Shown: one piece after another, positions 1 through 8,792 of the stretch
Layout of the letters: each line of letters starts with the position of its first letter
Numbering within the stretch: position 1 is the stretch's first letter
From: VAXT01 sp963698015
GTDB taxonomy: Bacteria > Actinomycetota > Thermoleophilia > Gaiellales > Gaiellaceae
Assembly (NCBI GenBank): GCA_963698015.1
Contig: OY969109.1
Coordinates: forward strand, 558,001-622,000
DNA length: 64,000 bases
Direction: 5' to 3'
Notes under the pieces: model-generated
Seen by the model: only the letters and a program-made list of their open reading frames with translations
What the model was told of the DNA's origin: nothing
Databases searched by the model: none
Made by a program: the position numbers and the translations under genes

Positions 1-279
1 TGGGTCTACGGCATCGCCTACGACGCAGAGGGCGTCTCGTGCTGGGGCTGGAAATCCTCAGGGACGGGTTCCGACGGAAAGACCTGCAACAAGAAGAACG
101 GCTTCCAGTTCCGGTGCGCCGAGGTGCCCTCCATCACCGCCGTCTCGATGGTTCAGAAGATCGCAAGCGATCCGTCGAAGTTCTTCAGCCAGCCGAACCC
201 CGGCGATCTGACCCAGATCTTCAAGACGATCGCCGTCGACCTGACCGGGCCAACGCTCGTCGACAACGACATGAACTGA
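1..279 (+). CDS. C-terminal part of a TadG/vWA-like pilus-associated protein (5' end outside window)
   Basis: Frame 1 is open from the first base and ends with TGA at 277-279, giving 92 residues without a start, so the gene begins outside the window. The tail has the pattern seen at the end of TadE/TadG-like vWA proteins: a helix (SMVQKIASDPSKFF), an asparagine/proline turn, and a 'DLTQIFKTIAVDLTGPTLV' segment. Such proteins are membrane-anchored parts of Flp/Tad pilus loci. Two cysteines lie in the visible part (SCWGW, KTCNKK), a third in FRCAEV. A strong hairpin terminator follows 27 bp later, so this is the last gene of its operon. The family call rests on the tail pattern only. Confidence 0.55.
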   Translation, partial: WVYGIAYDAEGVSCWGWKSSGTGSDGKTCNKKNGFQFRCAEVPSITAVSMVQKIASDPSKFFSQPNPGDLTQIFKTIAVDLTGPTLVDNDMN

Positions 280-305
280 CGCAGAGCCTGATCGTTCTGA
301 CAAGG

Positions 306-333
306 AAAGGCCCCTGAGACTCGGGGGCCTTTT
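306..333 (+). terminator. Rho-independent terminator after the TadG-like gene
   Basis: AAAGGCCCCTGA (306-317) pairs with TCGGGGGCCTTT (321-332) over a 3-nt loop, one T-G wobble included, and is followed by a T-rich stretch (TTTTCTCTTTC). It ends transcription from the left before the duplicated region. Confidence 0.85.
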
Positions 334-542
334 CTCTTTCTGTCTTCGACCCGTCTAGCGGTCTCGCCACGGGGATACCCCTGGTTCCCCCGTGTGCCCC
401 CTCCTTGCGAGCGGAGTTGGAGTTCGCCCGGTTCAGGAGCCGCCCGAGCTGGTCGGAATGCCGGCGAGCGCAGTGAGCCTCCCGCCCGGCCAAGCCGGGC
501 TCCGGCGGCCGATCGTCGTGATCTCCGAGGCGGCTTAGAGCC

Positions 543-746
543 TCAGCGGTCTTGCTGCTTCTGCTCGAGCTTGATGAACTCGAGGTCGTCCTTGACGACG
601 ACGAGGCTCGGGCCGACCGTGCCGATCCCGTTTGACTTGAGCTGGTTCATGGCGTCCTCGAGCGCCTTGCGCGCGTCGTCCTCGTTCTCCGCGACGTCAG
701 CGCGAGTCGTCGAGCCGGACTTGAACCTCACGTAGGCCTGCCACAT
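543..746 (-). CDS. Small conserved protein of unknown function, copy A (67 aa)
   Basis: I do not recognise this protein. It is 67 aa, mixed charge, with no signal peptide or membrane segment. It starts MWQAYVRFKSGSTTRADVAE, continues through an acidic helical stretch (ENEDDARKALEDAMNQLKSN), and ends in a beta-like LVVVKDDLEFIKLEQKQQDR. The layout suggests a small beta-alpha-beta fold. The start is ATG at 744-746; an in-frame extension to 800 exists but runs into the repeat boundary and is not shared by copy B. The encoded protein is identical to copy B. It lies downstream of copy B and the propeller genes on the same strand. Confidence 0.6.
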   Translation of the reverse strand: MWQAYVRFKSGSTTRADVAENEDDARKALEDAMNQLKSNGIGTVGPSLVVVKDDLEFIKLEQKQQDR

Positions 747-928
747 GGTCTGCGACGGGGAAACCCCTGGTTCCCCCGTGTGCCCCCTCCTTGCGAGCAC
801 AGTCGGAGTTCGCCCGGTTCAGGAGCCGCCCAAGCTGGTCGAACTGCCCGCGAGCGCAGTGAGCCTCCCGCCCGGCCAAGCCGGGCTCCGGCGGCCGATC
901 GTCGTGATCTCCGAGGCGGCTTAGAGCC

Positions 929-1132
929 TCAGCGGTCTTGCTGCTTCTGCTCGAGCTTGATGAACTCGAGGTCGTCCTTGACGACGACAAGGCTCGGGCC
1001 GACCGTGCCGATCCCGTTTGACTTGAGCTGGTTCATGGCATCCTCGAGCGCCTTGCGCGCGTCGTCCTCGTTCTCCGCGACGTCAGCGCGAGTCGTCGAG
1101 CCAGACTTGAACCTCACGTAGGCCTGCCACAT
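929..1132 (-). CDS. Small conserved protein of unknown function, copy B (67 aa)
   Basis: It encodes exactly the same 67 residues as copy A, 386 bp away, from DNA with several silent differences. This is good evidence that the frame is a real gene. ATG is at 1130-1132. The upstream flank differs completely from that of copy A, so the two copies probably have different promoters or expression levels. No function can be assigned; the short acidic helix and beta-strand edges suggest a cytoplasmic protein-binding domain (inference). Confidence 0.6.
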   Translation of the reverse strand: MWQAYVRFKSGSTTRADVAENEDDARKALEDAMNQLKSNGIGTVGPSLVVVKDDLEFIKLEQKQQDR

Positions 1133-1200
1133 GGTCGCGGGATCCTAACGAAAGTCTCAACGCTCTCGGGGGAACGGGTGGTACCCGGTCGTCTCGCTTC

Positions 1201-3279
1201 CTACCTCCTGGTCACCGTCCAGGTCACGCCGCCGTCGTGCGAGAGCCAGAGAATCGACCCCTCTTCCCGCCGCGTGAAGGCGGTCACGTCGACGCCGTGG
1301 ATCGCGATCTGGGGCCAGCTCACCTCGAACGAGCGCACGAGGACGTCACCGCCGACACGCGGCAGAACCTGATTGCGAACCGTTCCGTTCTGCGCGAGGC
1401 GGAGCAAGGGCGCCCGGTCGAAGCCGAATCCGCCAACGCGGTGCGTGACGAGAGCGGCAGCGCCGCCCGGCACCGGCTCGACCTCGACGATCACGCCGGA
1501 GCCGTGGGCGACCCTGACCCCTTTCAAGCCGCCGGGGCCCGGCGGCCAGGCAGCTGCGCGGTAGAGACTGGCTCCGCGCCACCACCAGAGCGTCCCGGCC
1601 GCGGCCGCAAAGCCGGAGCCGACGGCCTGCTGCGTCCAGGACCACGTCGCCCCGCCGTTCGCCGTCCAGAGCCGGGCCTGGCGGCAGCCGCAGTTCGAGA
1701 TCCGATCCCCGACGGCGATCATCCCACTCGAGGGCGAGACCAGCGCAACGCGCACGGCGCTCCGCGGGTACACGAGCTGCCACGTCGCGCCGCCGTCGTC
1801 GGTCGCGTAGACGCCGTCCTCACGGCTCGCCCAACCGTGCATCCCGTCCGCGAAGCTGCGGTACTCGGTCAGGCCGCTCCCGCTGCCGCCCGACTGCCGG
1901 CCGAACGCCGCCCCGAGCGCGAAGCCCTGCATGCCGCCCGTGTACAGCGGGACGTAGATCCGGTCGCCGGCCACCGTCGGCGCCACGTACCCCGGTCCGG
2001 CGAGCCGCGCCCGGTAGCGCGGCGCGCCCGTCGTCGCCCGGAACGCGACGAGGGCCGAGCCCGCGTTCGCGTTCTCGACGAGCCAGACGGTGTCCCCCGC
2101 GATCGTCGGCGACCCGTTGAAGAGCCCGCTCCCGACCTTCCGGCTCCAGCCGATCCGGGCGCGGCAGTTGCCGTTGACGTTCACGCGGACGAGCCGGCTG
2201 GGCGTCGCGACGTACAGCGCTCGGGTTCGCGGCGAGTAGGCCGCCTGCGAGAGAAGCGGGGCGGCGAGGGTCGGGTTGGATAGCCGGAGCGACGAGACGG
2301 GGCCCGCGCCCAGGCGCCGCGTGCGCCACAGGTACAGCGAGCCGTTCTTGTTCAGCGCGGCGGCGAGCTCGCCGCACGAGCCGTGCCGGAAGAGCACCGG
2401 CGAGCCGACGAAGTCGAGATCGTTCACCTGGTGGATGTCACGCGGGTGGCTCGAGCCCCGCACGCGCAGGTCCGGGCCGAGCTCCACCATCCGCTCGCCG
2501 TAGCCTGCGTACTCGCGGAAACGCTTCCCCCGGTTCGTGCCGCCCTCGAACGCGTTCCCGGTGACCGCGTACAGGGAGTCGCGCGTCGCGCTGTAGGCGA
2601 GCCCGCCCCAGCCCCAGACTCCTCCCCCGCCGCCGAGTCGCTTCGGCACGACCTCCCACTGCGAGACGCCCCCGGTCGCGATGTCGACGCGGAAGACCTT
2701 GGCCACCATCTTGCGATCGCAGTACGAGCCCGTCCCGAAGTAGAGCGAGCCGTCAACGGCCGTCAGCGCCCCCCAGACGAGCTCGCGCCGGAAGTCGGCG
2801 TAGACCGTGACCGGCCACCCGGGTCGCTCGGCTCCCGTCGCGAGGTCGAGCGCGTGGATGCGGCCGAACGCGTCGGCGACGTAGATCGCGTGCGTGGCCA
2901 GATCGATCGCCGGTGTGCCGGTCACGCCGTACCCGTCGATCTGCTGGCAGACGCGCTCGAGCTGCCCGAGCTCCACCCGCCAGCGCACATAGCCGTTCTC
3001 CGCGAGGGCGTAGAGGACGCCCTTCGACGTCGCGACGTAAACCGTCCGCTGTCCCGGCCCGGGCACGTCCTGCGCCACGAGCGCCTGGGCGCTGACCCGC
3101 CCCGAGATCGGCGTGAACCAGGCTGGCCGTACCGACGGCGGCGACAGCGACGTGTCCGTGTAAGAGCTGCGAACGGCGTCGTTGCCGTACGCGAGCCACC
3201 CCGGGCTGACCTGGGCGCCGGCCCCGCCTCCTACGAGGAGCGGCAGGACGAATGCGACCGAACAGAGCGTCCTGCGCAC
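1201..3279 (-). CDS. Secreted PQQ-like beta-propeller protein with C-terminal BNR/sialidase-type repeats
   Basis: 692 aa with an N-terminal signal peptide (MRRTLCSVAFVLPLLVGGGAGAQ). Residues about 45-450 carry PQQ-type propeller blades of the pattern 'vYvAtskGvLYALaenGyvrW' and 'AIYVADAFGRIHALDLATG', ending near IYVPLYTGGMQGFALG. Residues about 475-692 carry a second set with three sialidase-like Asp boxes: DDGGATWQLVYP, ANGGATWSWTQQ and SHDGGVTWTV. No PQQ-dehydrogenase catalytic residues are evident, so it is more likely an exported binding or scaffold protein than an enzyme. It is downstream of two other secreted propeller genes on the same strand; the 19-bp gap to the PASTA-coding stop upstream suggests co-transcription. 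Confidence 0.8.
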   Translation of the reverse strand: MRRTLCSVAFVLPLLVGGGAGAQVSPGWLAYGNDAVRSSYTDTSLSPPSVRPAWFTPISGRVSAQALVAQDVPGPGQRTVYVATSKGVLYALAENGYVRWRVELGQLERVCQQIDGYGVTGTPAIDLATHAIYVADAFGRIHALDLATGAERPGWPVTVYADFRRELVWGALTAVDGSLYFGTGSYCDRKMVAKVFRVDIATGGVSQWEVVPKRLGGGGGVWGWGGLAYSATRDSLYAVTGNAFEGGTNRGKRFREYAGYGERMVELGPDLRVRGSSHPRDIHQVNDLDFVGSPVLFRHGSCGELAAALNKNGSLYLWRTRRLGAGPVSSLRLSNPTLAAPLLSQAAYSPRTRALYVATPSRLVRVNVNGNCRARIGWSRKVGSGLFNGSPTIAGDTVWLVENANAGSALVAFRATTGAPRYRARLAGPGYVAPTVAGDRIYVPLYTGGMQGFALGAAFGRQSGGSGSGLTEYRSFADGMHGWASREDGVYATDDGGATWQLVYPRSAVRVALVSPSSGMIAVGDRISNCGCRQARLWTANGGATWSWTQQAVGSGFAAAAGTLWWWRGASLYRAAAWPPGPGGLKGVRVAHGSGVIVEVEPVPGGAAALVTHRVGGFGFDRAPLLRLAQNGTVRNQVLPRVGGDVLVRSFEVSWPQIAIHGVDVTAFTRREEGSILWLSHDGGVTWTVTRR

Positions 3280-3298
3280 AGGAGGAATGCTACGCGCG

Positions 3299-5514
3299 CT
3301 AGCGGCGGCCGACGACGAGCCGGACCAGGGAGTTGTGCGGCCGAACCGAGCCCGGCCTCGGGCTCTGGCGAATCACACGGCCGACGTGCCTCGACCTGGT
3401 GCGACGGATACGACCGACCGAGCAGTGCCGCGCGCGAATCCGTCCCCGTGCGCGCCCGATCGCAAGCCCGATCACTCTTGGGACGACGCACCGCACTGGC
3501 GGCGGTGGTGGCGGTGGCGGTGGCGGTGGCGGTGGCGGTGGCGGTGGCGGTGGCGGGGTGGCGGTGGCGGAGGAGGTGGAGGCGGCGGAGGCGGAGGTGG
3601 AGGTGGTGGTGGTGGTGGTGGAGGAGGAGGAGGAGGAGGAGGCTCGGCGCCGCGGTTACTCGCGAAGGCGATCCGCGTGCTGTCAGCCGACCATGTGGGT
3701 GAGTAGTCGTCGGCCGGGTCGTTCGTCACGTTCGTCGGGTCGCTCCCGTCTGCGTTCATGACGTAGATCTCCGCCCCAGGGACGCCGTTGAGCGGGCCGT
3801 ACCTGCTGAACGCGATCCTCGACCCGTCCGGCGACCACGCCGAGAGAAAGTCGTTCCACGTGGAGTTGTTCGTGAGGTTCGTCTGCCCGCTTCCGTCGGC
3901 GTTCATGACGTAGATGTCGCCGGGAGCGCCTCCCTCGTACCGGGTGAACGTGATGCGGTTGCCGTCGGGGGACCAGGACGGCGCAAGGTCGGCCCCCGCG
4001 GGGTAGTTGGTCACGTTCACCTGATTGCTCCCGTCTGCGTCCATGACGAAGATCTCCTCGTCGCTCACCGTCAAGCGACTGAACGCGATCTTCGTGCCGT
4101 CTGGAGACCAGGACGGCAGGAAGTCCGCCTCATACTCCGTGTTCGTGAGATCGACCAGGCCGGTTCCGTCCGTGTTCATCGCCCAGATGTCACTAGTGAG
4201 GTCGTGCGCCTCGTCGTAGCGACTGAACGCAATACGGGAACCGTCGGGCGACCACGTCGGGTCGACGTGGCCGGCCTCTAGCTCGTTCGTGATGTTCACC
4301 TGCCCGCTCCCGTCGGGGTTCATCGAGTAGATCTGCGCGCCGTAGTTGCCGGACAGTACGAACGCGAGCTTGCTCCCATCCGGTGACCAGGTCGGGCTCG
4401 TGTCCTGGCCCAGATTGTCCGTGAGTGCCACAGCACCGCTCCCATCGGCGTTGATCGAGACGATGTCGTAATCCTGGGAGTCATCAGGCTCATAGCGCGC
4501 GTAGGCGATGCGCCCGCTGTCCGGCGACCAGGCAGGCTGGTACTCGCCCGCGGGATCGTTCGTCAGGTTCACCTGTTGGGTGCCGTCGGCGTTCATCGCG
4601 TAGATCTCTCCCAGCCCGAACTCGGGCAGGCGGGTGAACGCGATCTTGGATCCACTCGGCGCCCAGGCGGGAGCCCAGTCGTCGAGTGGATGATCCGTGA
4701 GGTTCACCTTGTTCGACCCGTCGGCGTTCATGGCGAAGACATCCGACCGACCAGAGCCGGCCGATCGCGTATAGGCGATTCGCGCACTGTCCGGAGACCA
4801 GGTCGGTTTGTAGTCGAACGAATCGGGATCGTTCGTCACATCCGTCTGGTTCGCGCCGTCTGCATCCATCACGTAGATCTCGACGTCGTTCAAGGCGCCC
4901 GTGTACGCGATCTTGGTCCCATCGGGCGACCAGGCAGGATCGGATTCGTCTAGGGAGCTGTTCGTGAGGTTCACCTGGTTGCTCCCGTCGGCGTTCATGA
5001 CGTAGATCTCGTAGCCGTAGCCCAACGCGCCAAAGCGAGAGAAGGCGATCTTCGTTCCGTCCGGGGACCAGGTCGGTGACGAGTCGTCCTCCGGATCGTT
5101 CGTGAGGTTCACCTGGTCGCTGCCGTCGGCGTTCATGACGTAGATCTCGCGCGCCACTCCACCCTCGTAGCGCGTGAAGGCGATCTTCGTCCCATCCGGC
5201 GACCAGGCCGGCGCGGAGTCGTCGGCCGGGTCGTTGGTCAGGTTCACGGGGTTGGAGCCGTCGGCGTTCATCGCATAGATCTCGCCGCCGCTTCCGCCGA
5301 CACCTCTCCGCGGTTCGGGATGTTCGTACCGCTGGACGACAGGCGAGCGGGTGCCGATCGCCCAGGGCTCGTGGAGAGGTCGGAACCCGTCGACCGTGGT
5401 CGTCAGCGTAGACCCATGGGCGTGAGCTTCGCGTGCTTGGCCGAAGCCGACGAGGAGCACCCCGACAAGACCGGCTGCAACCGTAAAGCGTCCCCAGCGC
5501 GATGACCGCATCAC
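3299..5514 (-). CDS. Secreted TolB-like (PD40) 12-blade protein; proline-rich linker and PASTA domain separated by a frame break
   Basis: The first frame (5514 to stop at 3472) encodes 680 aa: a signal peptide, then twelve PD40 repeats of the form 'EIYVMNADGSNQVNLTN..AWSPDGTKIAF', then a run of about 30 prolines. It then changes to a short Arg-His repeat and stops. A second frame (3496 down to TAG at 3299) encodes a full PASTA-like domain (CVVPRVIGLAIGRARGRIRA ... GRVIRQSPRPGSV) and is also open through the same repeat as poly-proline. The neighbour at 5604-6779 has exactly the layout PD40 then PASTA. The intact gene is therefore inferred to span 3299-5514, with a 2-bp expansion (GGGG at 3555-3558 breaking the GGTGGC repeat) causing the break. 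It is either a phase-variable locus or a sequencing error. Cell-wall binding by PASTA is known for the family; this protein's role is unknown. Confidence 0.75.
3498..3643. repeat. GGTGGC hexamer and GGT/GGA simple-sequence repeat inside a coding region
   Basis: From about 3498 the + strand is a run of GGTGGC units broken once by GGGG at 3555-3558, then mixed GGA/GGC/GGT triplets, a pure GGT run (about 3605-3621) and a GGA run to about 3643. On the coding (minus) strand it reads as poly-proline in two frames and Arg-His in another. Such tracts change length by slipped-strand mispairing; a change of 2 bp at the GGGG step would restore the PASTA frame. Confidence 0.9.
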
Positions 5515-5603
5515 TCGACTGCGGGCAATTCTGGCACCGCCGGGGCGAACTTCCTAGGGCGCCGCGAGAGGCTCACCCTGTTGGGCGAAGGGCCGTGAGG
5601 TGC

Positions 5604-6779
5604 TTAGCGAAGGCCGCGACTGATGACGACGTTCACGCGGACGCCGAAGCAGAGGCGCAGGCCCTTGCGGGGCGTCTGCCGAACGACGCGGCCGCGCGGG
5701 CGCTTCGACCGCGAGTACTTGACGGTCCCGGAGACGCACCCCGCCTTGCGGGCCTTCGTGCGCGCCTGGCCGAGCTTCTGCCCGAGCAGATTCGGCACCT
5801 TGCAGAGGCGATCGGGGCCCGGGACGGCCGGCGGCGTGCCCGGAACGGGCTGCCAGTCGGGGTCGGACTCGTTCGCAGGGCTGTTCGTGAGGTCGACCGG
5901 ATTGCTCCCGTCGGCGTTCATGACGTAGATCTCGCTGTCTCCCGTCGGCCCGCGGTTCGTCGTGAACGCGATCTTCGAGCCGTCGGGCGACCAGGTGGGG
6001 TCGCCGTCGTTCGCGGGATCGTTCGTCAGGTCCATCTGCGCGCTGCCGTCGGAGTTCATCACGAAGATCTCGCCGGCGCCGCCGTAGAAGCGCACGAACG
6101 CGATCTTGGTCCCGTCCGGCGACCACACGGCCGAGTCGTCGTCGTAGCCGGGCGCGTTCGTCACGTTGTGCGCGCCGCTGCCGTCGGCATTCGCGACGAA
6201 GATCTCCGCGTTGGACGGCTCGACCGTGCCCGTGTAGGCGATCTTGCCGGTCGACGACCAGGCGGCCTCGTAGCCTCCCGGGACGAGCCGCGTCATGCCG
6301 GTCCCGTCCGGATTGGCCTCGAAGACCTGCGTCCCGCTGACGTCGTACGTGATCTTCGACCCGTCCGGAGTCCAGTCGGGATTCGCGTCGTCGGGCGACG
6401 TCTTGGTCACGTTGCGCTGGGCCTTTCCGTTCGAGCCCATGACGAAGACGTCGTCGTTGTTGGCCTTGCCGGGCCGCGTGAACGCGATCCTCGTCCCGTC
6501 AGCCGACCAGGCGGGGCTGCCGTCGGGGTTCGCGCTCCTGGTGAGATCCGCCTTGCCCGACCCGTCGGGGGCCATCGAGAAGATGTCCTCGTTCTTCAGC
6601 GTCGGATCGAACCGGCACGCGGCGTCGCTGACGTACGCGATCCGTCCGTTCGCCGCCTGGGAGCCGGCATTGGCCGATCCGCCGGCGACGGCCGCCACTG
6701 TTCCGGCGAGCACGAGCACGGCCAGGAGCATGCGGCTTTGGATGCGCCTGTCAGAAGTCACGAAAGCTCTCATCGGCAC
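5604..6779 (-). CDS. Secreted TolB-like (PD40) 6-blade protein with C-terminal PASTA domain
   Basis: 391 aa. The N-terminus has a signal peptide (SRMLLAVLVLAGTVAAVAGG), so it is exported; the start may be the ATG at 6779 or an internal one just before the hydrophobic stretch. Six PD40 repeats follow (for example EIYVMNADGSNPVDLTN, WSPDGSKIAFTTNRG), enough for one six-bladed propeller. The C-terminal 65 residues form a PASTA-type domain (CKVPNLLGQKLGQARTKARK ... GRVVRQTPRKG). It is the intact paralogue of the frame-broken gene downstream, which has twice as many repeats. A role in cell-envelope or peptidoglycan binding is inferred from PASTA only. Confidence 0.8.
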   Translation of the reverse strand: MPMRAFVTSDRRIQSRMLLAVLVLAGTVAAVAGGSANAGSQAANGRIAYVSDAACRFDPTLKNEDIFSMAPDGSGKADLTRSANPDGSPAWSADGTRIAFTRPGKANNDDVFVMGSNGKAQRNVTKTSPDDANPDWTPDGSKITYDVSGTQVFEANPDGTGMTRLVPGGYEAAWSSTGKIAYTGTVEPSNAEIFVANADGSGAHNVTNAPGYDDDSAVWSPDGTKIAFVRFYGGAGEIFVMNSDGSAQMDLTNDPANDGDPTWSPDGSKIAFTTNRGPTGDSEIYVMNADGSNPVDLTNSPANESDPDWQPVPGTPPAVPGPDRLCKVPNLLGQKLGQARTKARKAGCVSGTVKYSRSKRPRGRVVRQTPRKGLRLCFGVRVNVVISRGLR

Positions 6780-6804
6780 GAGAGGCCAAGTGGTTTAGGT
6801 CCCG

Positions 6805-8139
6805 TCAGCCGAAGAACGTCTGTTCGAGCAAGTAGACGTTCAGGCAGACGATCACCGTTGCAACGACGCTCGCGGCCACGGTCGTCACGCGCCGATTGAC
6901 GAGACCGCCCATCAGCCCCCGGTCTCGCGTGAAGAGCACGAGCGGCACGAGCGCGAACGGGATCCCGAACGACAGGAACACCTGGCTGAGGACGAGCGCG
7001 CGCGAAGGGCTCGCCCCGATCGCGAGCAGGGTCAGCGCCGGGAGCATCGTCACCGCCCGCCGGACGAAGATCGGGATCCGCCGCCGGATGAACCCCTGCA
7101 TGACCACCTGCCCGGCCATCGTCCCCACCGAGGACGAAGAGATCCCCGACGCGAGCAGCGCGATGCCGAAGATCGTGCCCGCGTGCGCGTGCAGGTGCGC
7201 CCCGAGCTGGTCCGCAACAACCATCAGGTCGTCGCCGACATCCTGCAGCCCGCTCGTGTGGAAGACGGCGGCGGATGTCGCCAGCATCGCCATGTTGATC
7301 GCGCCGGCGATGCCCATCGCGATCACGACGTCGATCAGCTCGAAGCGGAAGATCCGGCGGCGCGCCTCCTCGTCGACCCCGACGATTCGCCTCTGCGTCA
7401 GCGCCGAGTGGAGGTAGATCACGTGCGGCATGACCGTCGCGCCGACGATCCCCACGGCCAGGAGCGTCGCCTCCGAGCTCGGAAGCGTCGGCACGAGCAC
7501 CCCGCGGGCGACGCCCGACCCGGAGACCGGCGAGAGGAGGACCTCGATCGCGAACCCGCCGACGATCGCTCCCACGAGCGCCGTGATCACCGCCTCCCCG
7601 CGTCTCCAGCCGCGTTCCTGCAGGGCAAGCACTCCGAACGCGACGGCCGCAGTGATCAGCCCCGCCAGGAAGAGCGGCAACGAGAAGAGGATCGCGAGGC
7701 CGAGCGCGGCGCCCGTGAACTCGGCGAGGTCCGTCGCCATCGCCACGGCTTCCGCCTGGATCCAGAGGAAAAACGTCAGCCGCGGCGAGAAGCGGTCCCG
7801 GCAGACCTCGGCCAGGTTCTTGCCGGTCGCGATCCCGAGCTTGGCGGACAACGACTGGACGATCATCGCCATCAGGTTCGCGACGAGCACGACCCACAGG
7901 AGCGCGTAGCCGAATTTCGCCCCCGCCGCGATGTTGGTCGCGAAGTTACCCGGGTCGACGTAGGCCACCGCTGCGATGAACGCCGGCCCCAGGAACGGCG
8001 TCAGCGCCGCCACCCCGCGCCGCCGCCCCGTGAGCGAGCGCTCGGCCGCCTCCAGGACGCGGGCCTCTCCGGGAAGCGCGTCCTCGACGCGGACGACGCG
8101 GCCCGCGGGGGCTGGCGCCGGACGACCCTCCCGGGTCAC
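6805..8139 (-). CDS. mntH: NRAMP-family divalent metal (Mn2+/Fe2+) transporter MntH
   Basis: 444 aa, about 11 membrane segments. The first helix carries the diagnostic NRAMP metal-site motif 'VDPGNFATN' (DPGN), and the 'MPHVIYLHSAL' segment matches the MPH motif of helix 6. Together these bind the metal and couple it to protons. Starts with GTG at 8137-8139, overlapping the TGA of the regulator gene upstream (GTGA), so the two are translationally coupled in one operon. Known family role: proton-driven uptake of Mn2+ (also Fe2+) across the cytoplasmic membrane. The neighbour regulator and the ZIP gene support a manganese or iron homeostasis block. Confidence 0.93.
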   Translation of the reverse strand: MTREGRPAPAPAGRVVRVEDALPGEARVLEAAERSLTGRRRGVAALTPFLGPAFIAAVAYVDPGNFATNIAAGAKFGYALLWVVLVANLMAMIVQSLSAKLGIATGKNLAEVCRDRFSPRLTFFLWIQAEAVAMATDLAEFTGAALGLAILFSLPLFLAGLITAAVAFGVLALQERGWRRGEAVITALVGAIVGGFAIEVLLSPVSGSGVARGVLVPTLPSSEATLLAVGIVGATVMPHVIYLHSALTQRRIVGVDEEARRRIFRFELIDVVIAMGIAGAINMAMLATSAAVFHTSGLQDVGDDLMVVADQLGAHLHAHAGTIFGIALLASGISSSSVGTMAGQVVMQGFIRRRIPIFVRRAVTMLPALTLLAIGASPSRALVLSQVFLSFGIPFALVPLVLFTRDRGLMGGLVNRRVTTVAASVVATVIVCLNVYLLEQTFFG

Positions 8140-8792
8140 GTCACGCCGATGCCGCCGGCCAGCTCGCGCGAGATGGCGTGCTCCGCCTTCCCGACGCGCA
8201 CCGTGAGCGGCCCGCCGAACGGCTCCGCGGAGCGGAGCTTCACCTTCTTGCCCGGCACCAGCGCCAGCTTGGTCAAGTAGCGCAGCAGCTCGTCGTCGCC
8301 GTCCGGGACGCGTTCGATCGTGGCCTCGTCACCGGGCTCGAGGCTCGCGAGCGTGCGCAGCCGCTTGCGGTCGAGACGGAGCTTCGCATCGGGAATCGGA
8401 TCGCCGTGCGGGTCGTGCGTCGGGTAGCCGAGCGAGCGGTCGATCCGCGCCTCGAGCTCCTCGGACAGCGCGTGCTCGAGCCGGTCAGCCTCGGAGTGCA
8501 CCTCGTCGAGGCTGAGCCCGAGCGCCTGTGCCAGGTACTGCTCGAGGAGACGGTGATGCCGGATCACCTCGAGGGCGACCCGCTCCCCGGCCGGTGTCAG
8601 CTCGACCCGGCGATACGGCGCGTGCTCGGCGAGCCCGAGCGCAGAGAGGCGTTTCAGCATCGCGGTCACGGAGGGCGGGCGCACGCCCATGCGCTCCGCG
8701 ATCGCCGACGTCGTCGCACGCTTGCCTTCGAGCCGGAGCTTGTAGATCTCCTTCAGGTAGTCCTGCATCGCGTCTGTCAGATCGCGAAACAT
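8136..8792 (-). CDS. mntR: DtxR/MntR-family metal-dependent transcriptional repressor
   Basis: 218 aa, the usual length for the three-domain DtxR/IdeR type: an N-terminal winged helix (MQDYLKEIYKLRLEGKRATT, then SAIAERMGVRPPSVTAMLKR), a dimerisation and metal-site domain (HRLLEQYLAQALGLSLDEVH, EADRLEHALSE), and a C-terminal SH3-like FeoA domain (LALVPGKKVKLRSAEPFGGP). Start is ATG at 8790-8792. The gene lies immediately upstream of mntH with overlap, and divergent from a multicopper oxidase gene across only 28 bp, so it probably controls both directions. Whether it senses Mn2+ or Fe2+ cannot be fixed by sight; MntR is preferred because of the mntH partner. Confidence 0.88.
   Translation of the reverse strand: MFRDLTDAMQDYLKEIYKLRLEGKRATTSAIAERMGVRPPSVTAMLKRLSALGLAEHAPYRRVELTPAGERVALEVIRHHRLLEQYLAQALGLSLDEVHSEADRLEHALSEELEARIDRSLGYPTHDPHGDPIPDAKLRLDRKRLRTLASLEPGDEATIERVPDGDDELLRYLTKLALVPGKKVKLRSAEPFGGPLTVRVGKAEHAISRELAGGIGVT

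Larger units (their letters stand above)
371..1136. repeat. Tandem direct duplication, two 380-bp units with a 386-bp period
   Basis: Unit A (371-750) and unit B (757-1136) align without gaps and differ at only a small number of positions. Within the contained gene the differences are synonymous (for example gacgacgagg versus gacgacaagg). Differences are denser in the noncoding part, for example gcggagttgg against gcacagtcgg. Each unit holds a 67-codon minus-strand gene and, beyond its stop, a GCCCGGC-CAA-GCCGGGC hairpin (484-500 and 870-886). The pattern fits a recent gene duplication with selection on the protein. Confidence 0.9.

Noticed and set aside
394..735. 113-aa + strand reading repeated at 780-1121
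   Set aside because: It is opposite to the duplicated 67-aa gene. Its differences between copies change amino acids, while the minus-strand gene is unchanged, so the minus strand is the coding one.
3498..3643. Repeat tract considered as a CRISPR array
   Set aside because: The units are 3-6 bp with no spacers; it is a simple-sequence repeat within a gene.
2383..3702. 439-aa + strand reading with a Trp-Arg repeat
   Set aside because: Antisense to the PQQ propeller gene and running through the GGTGGC tract; no start site or domain supports it.
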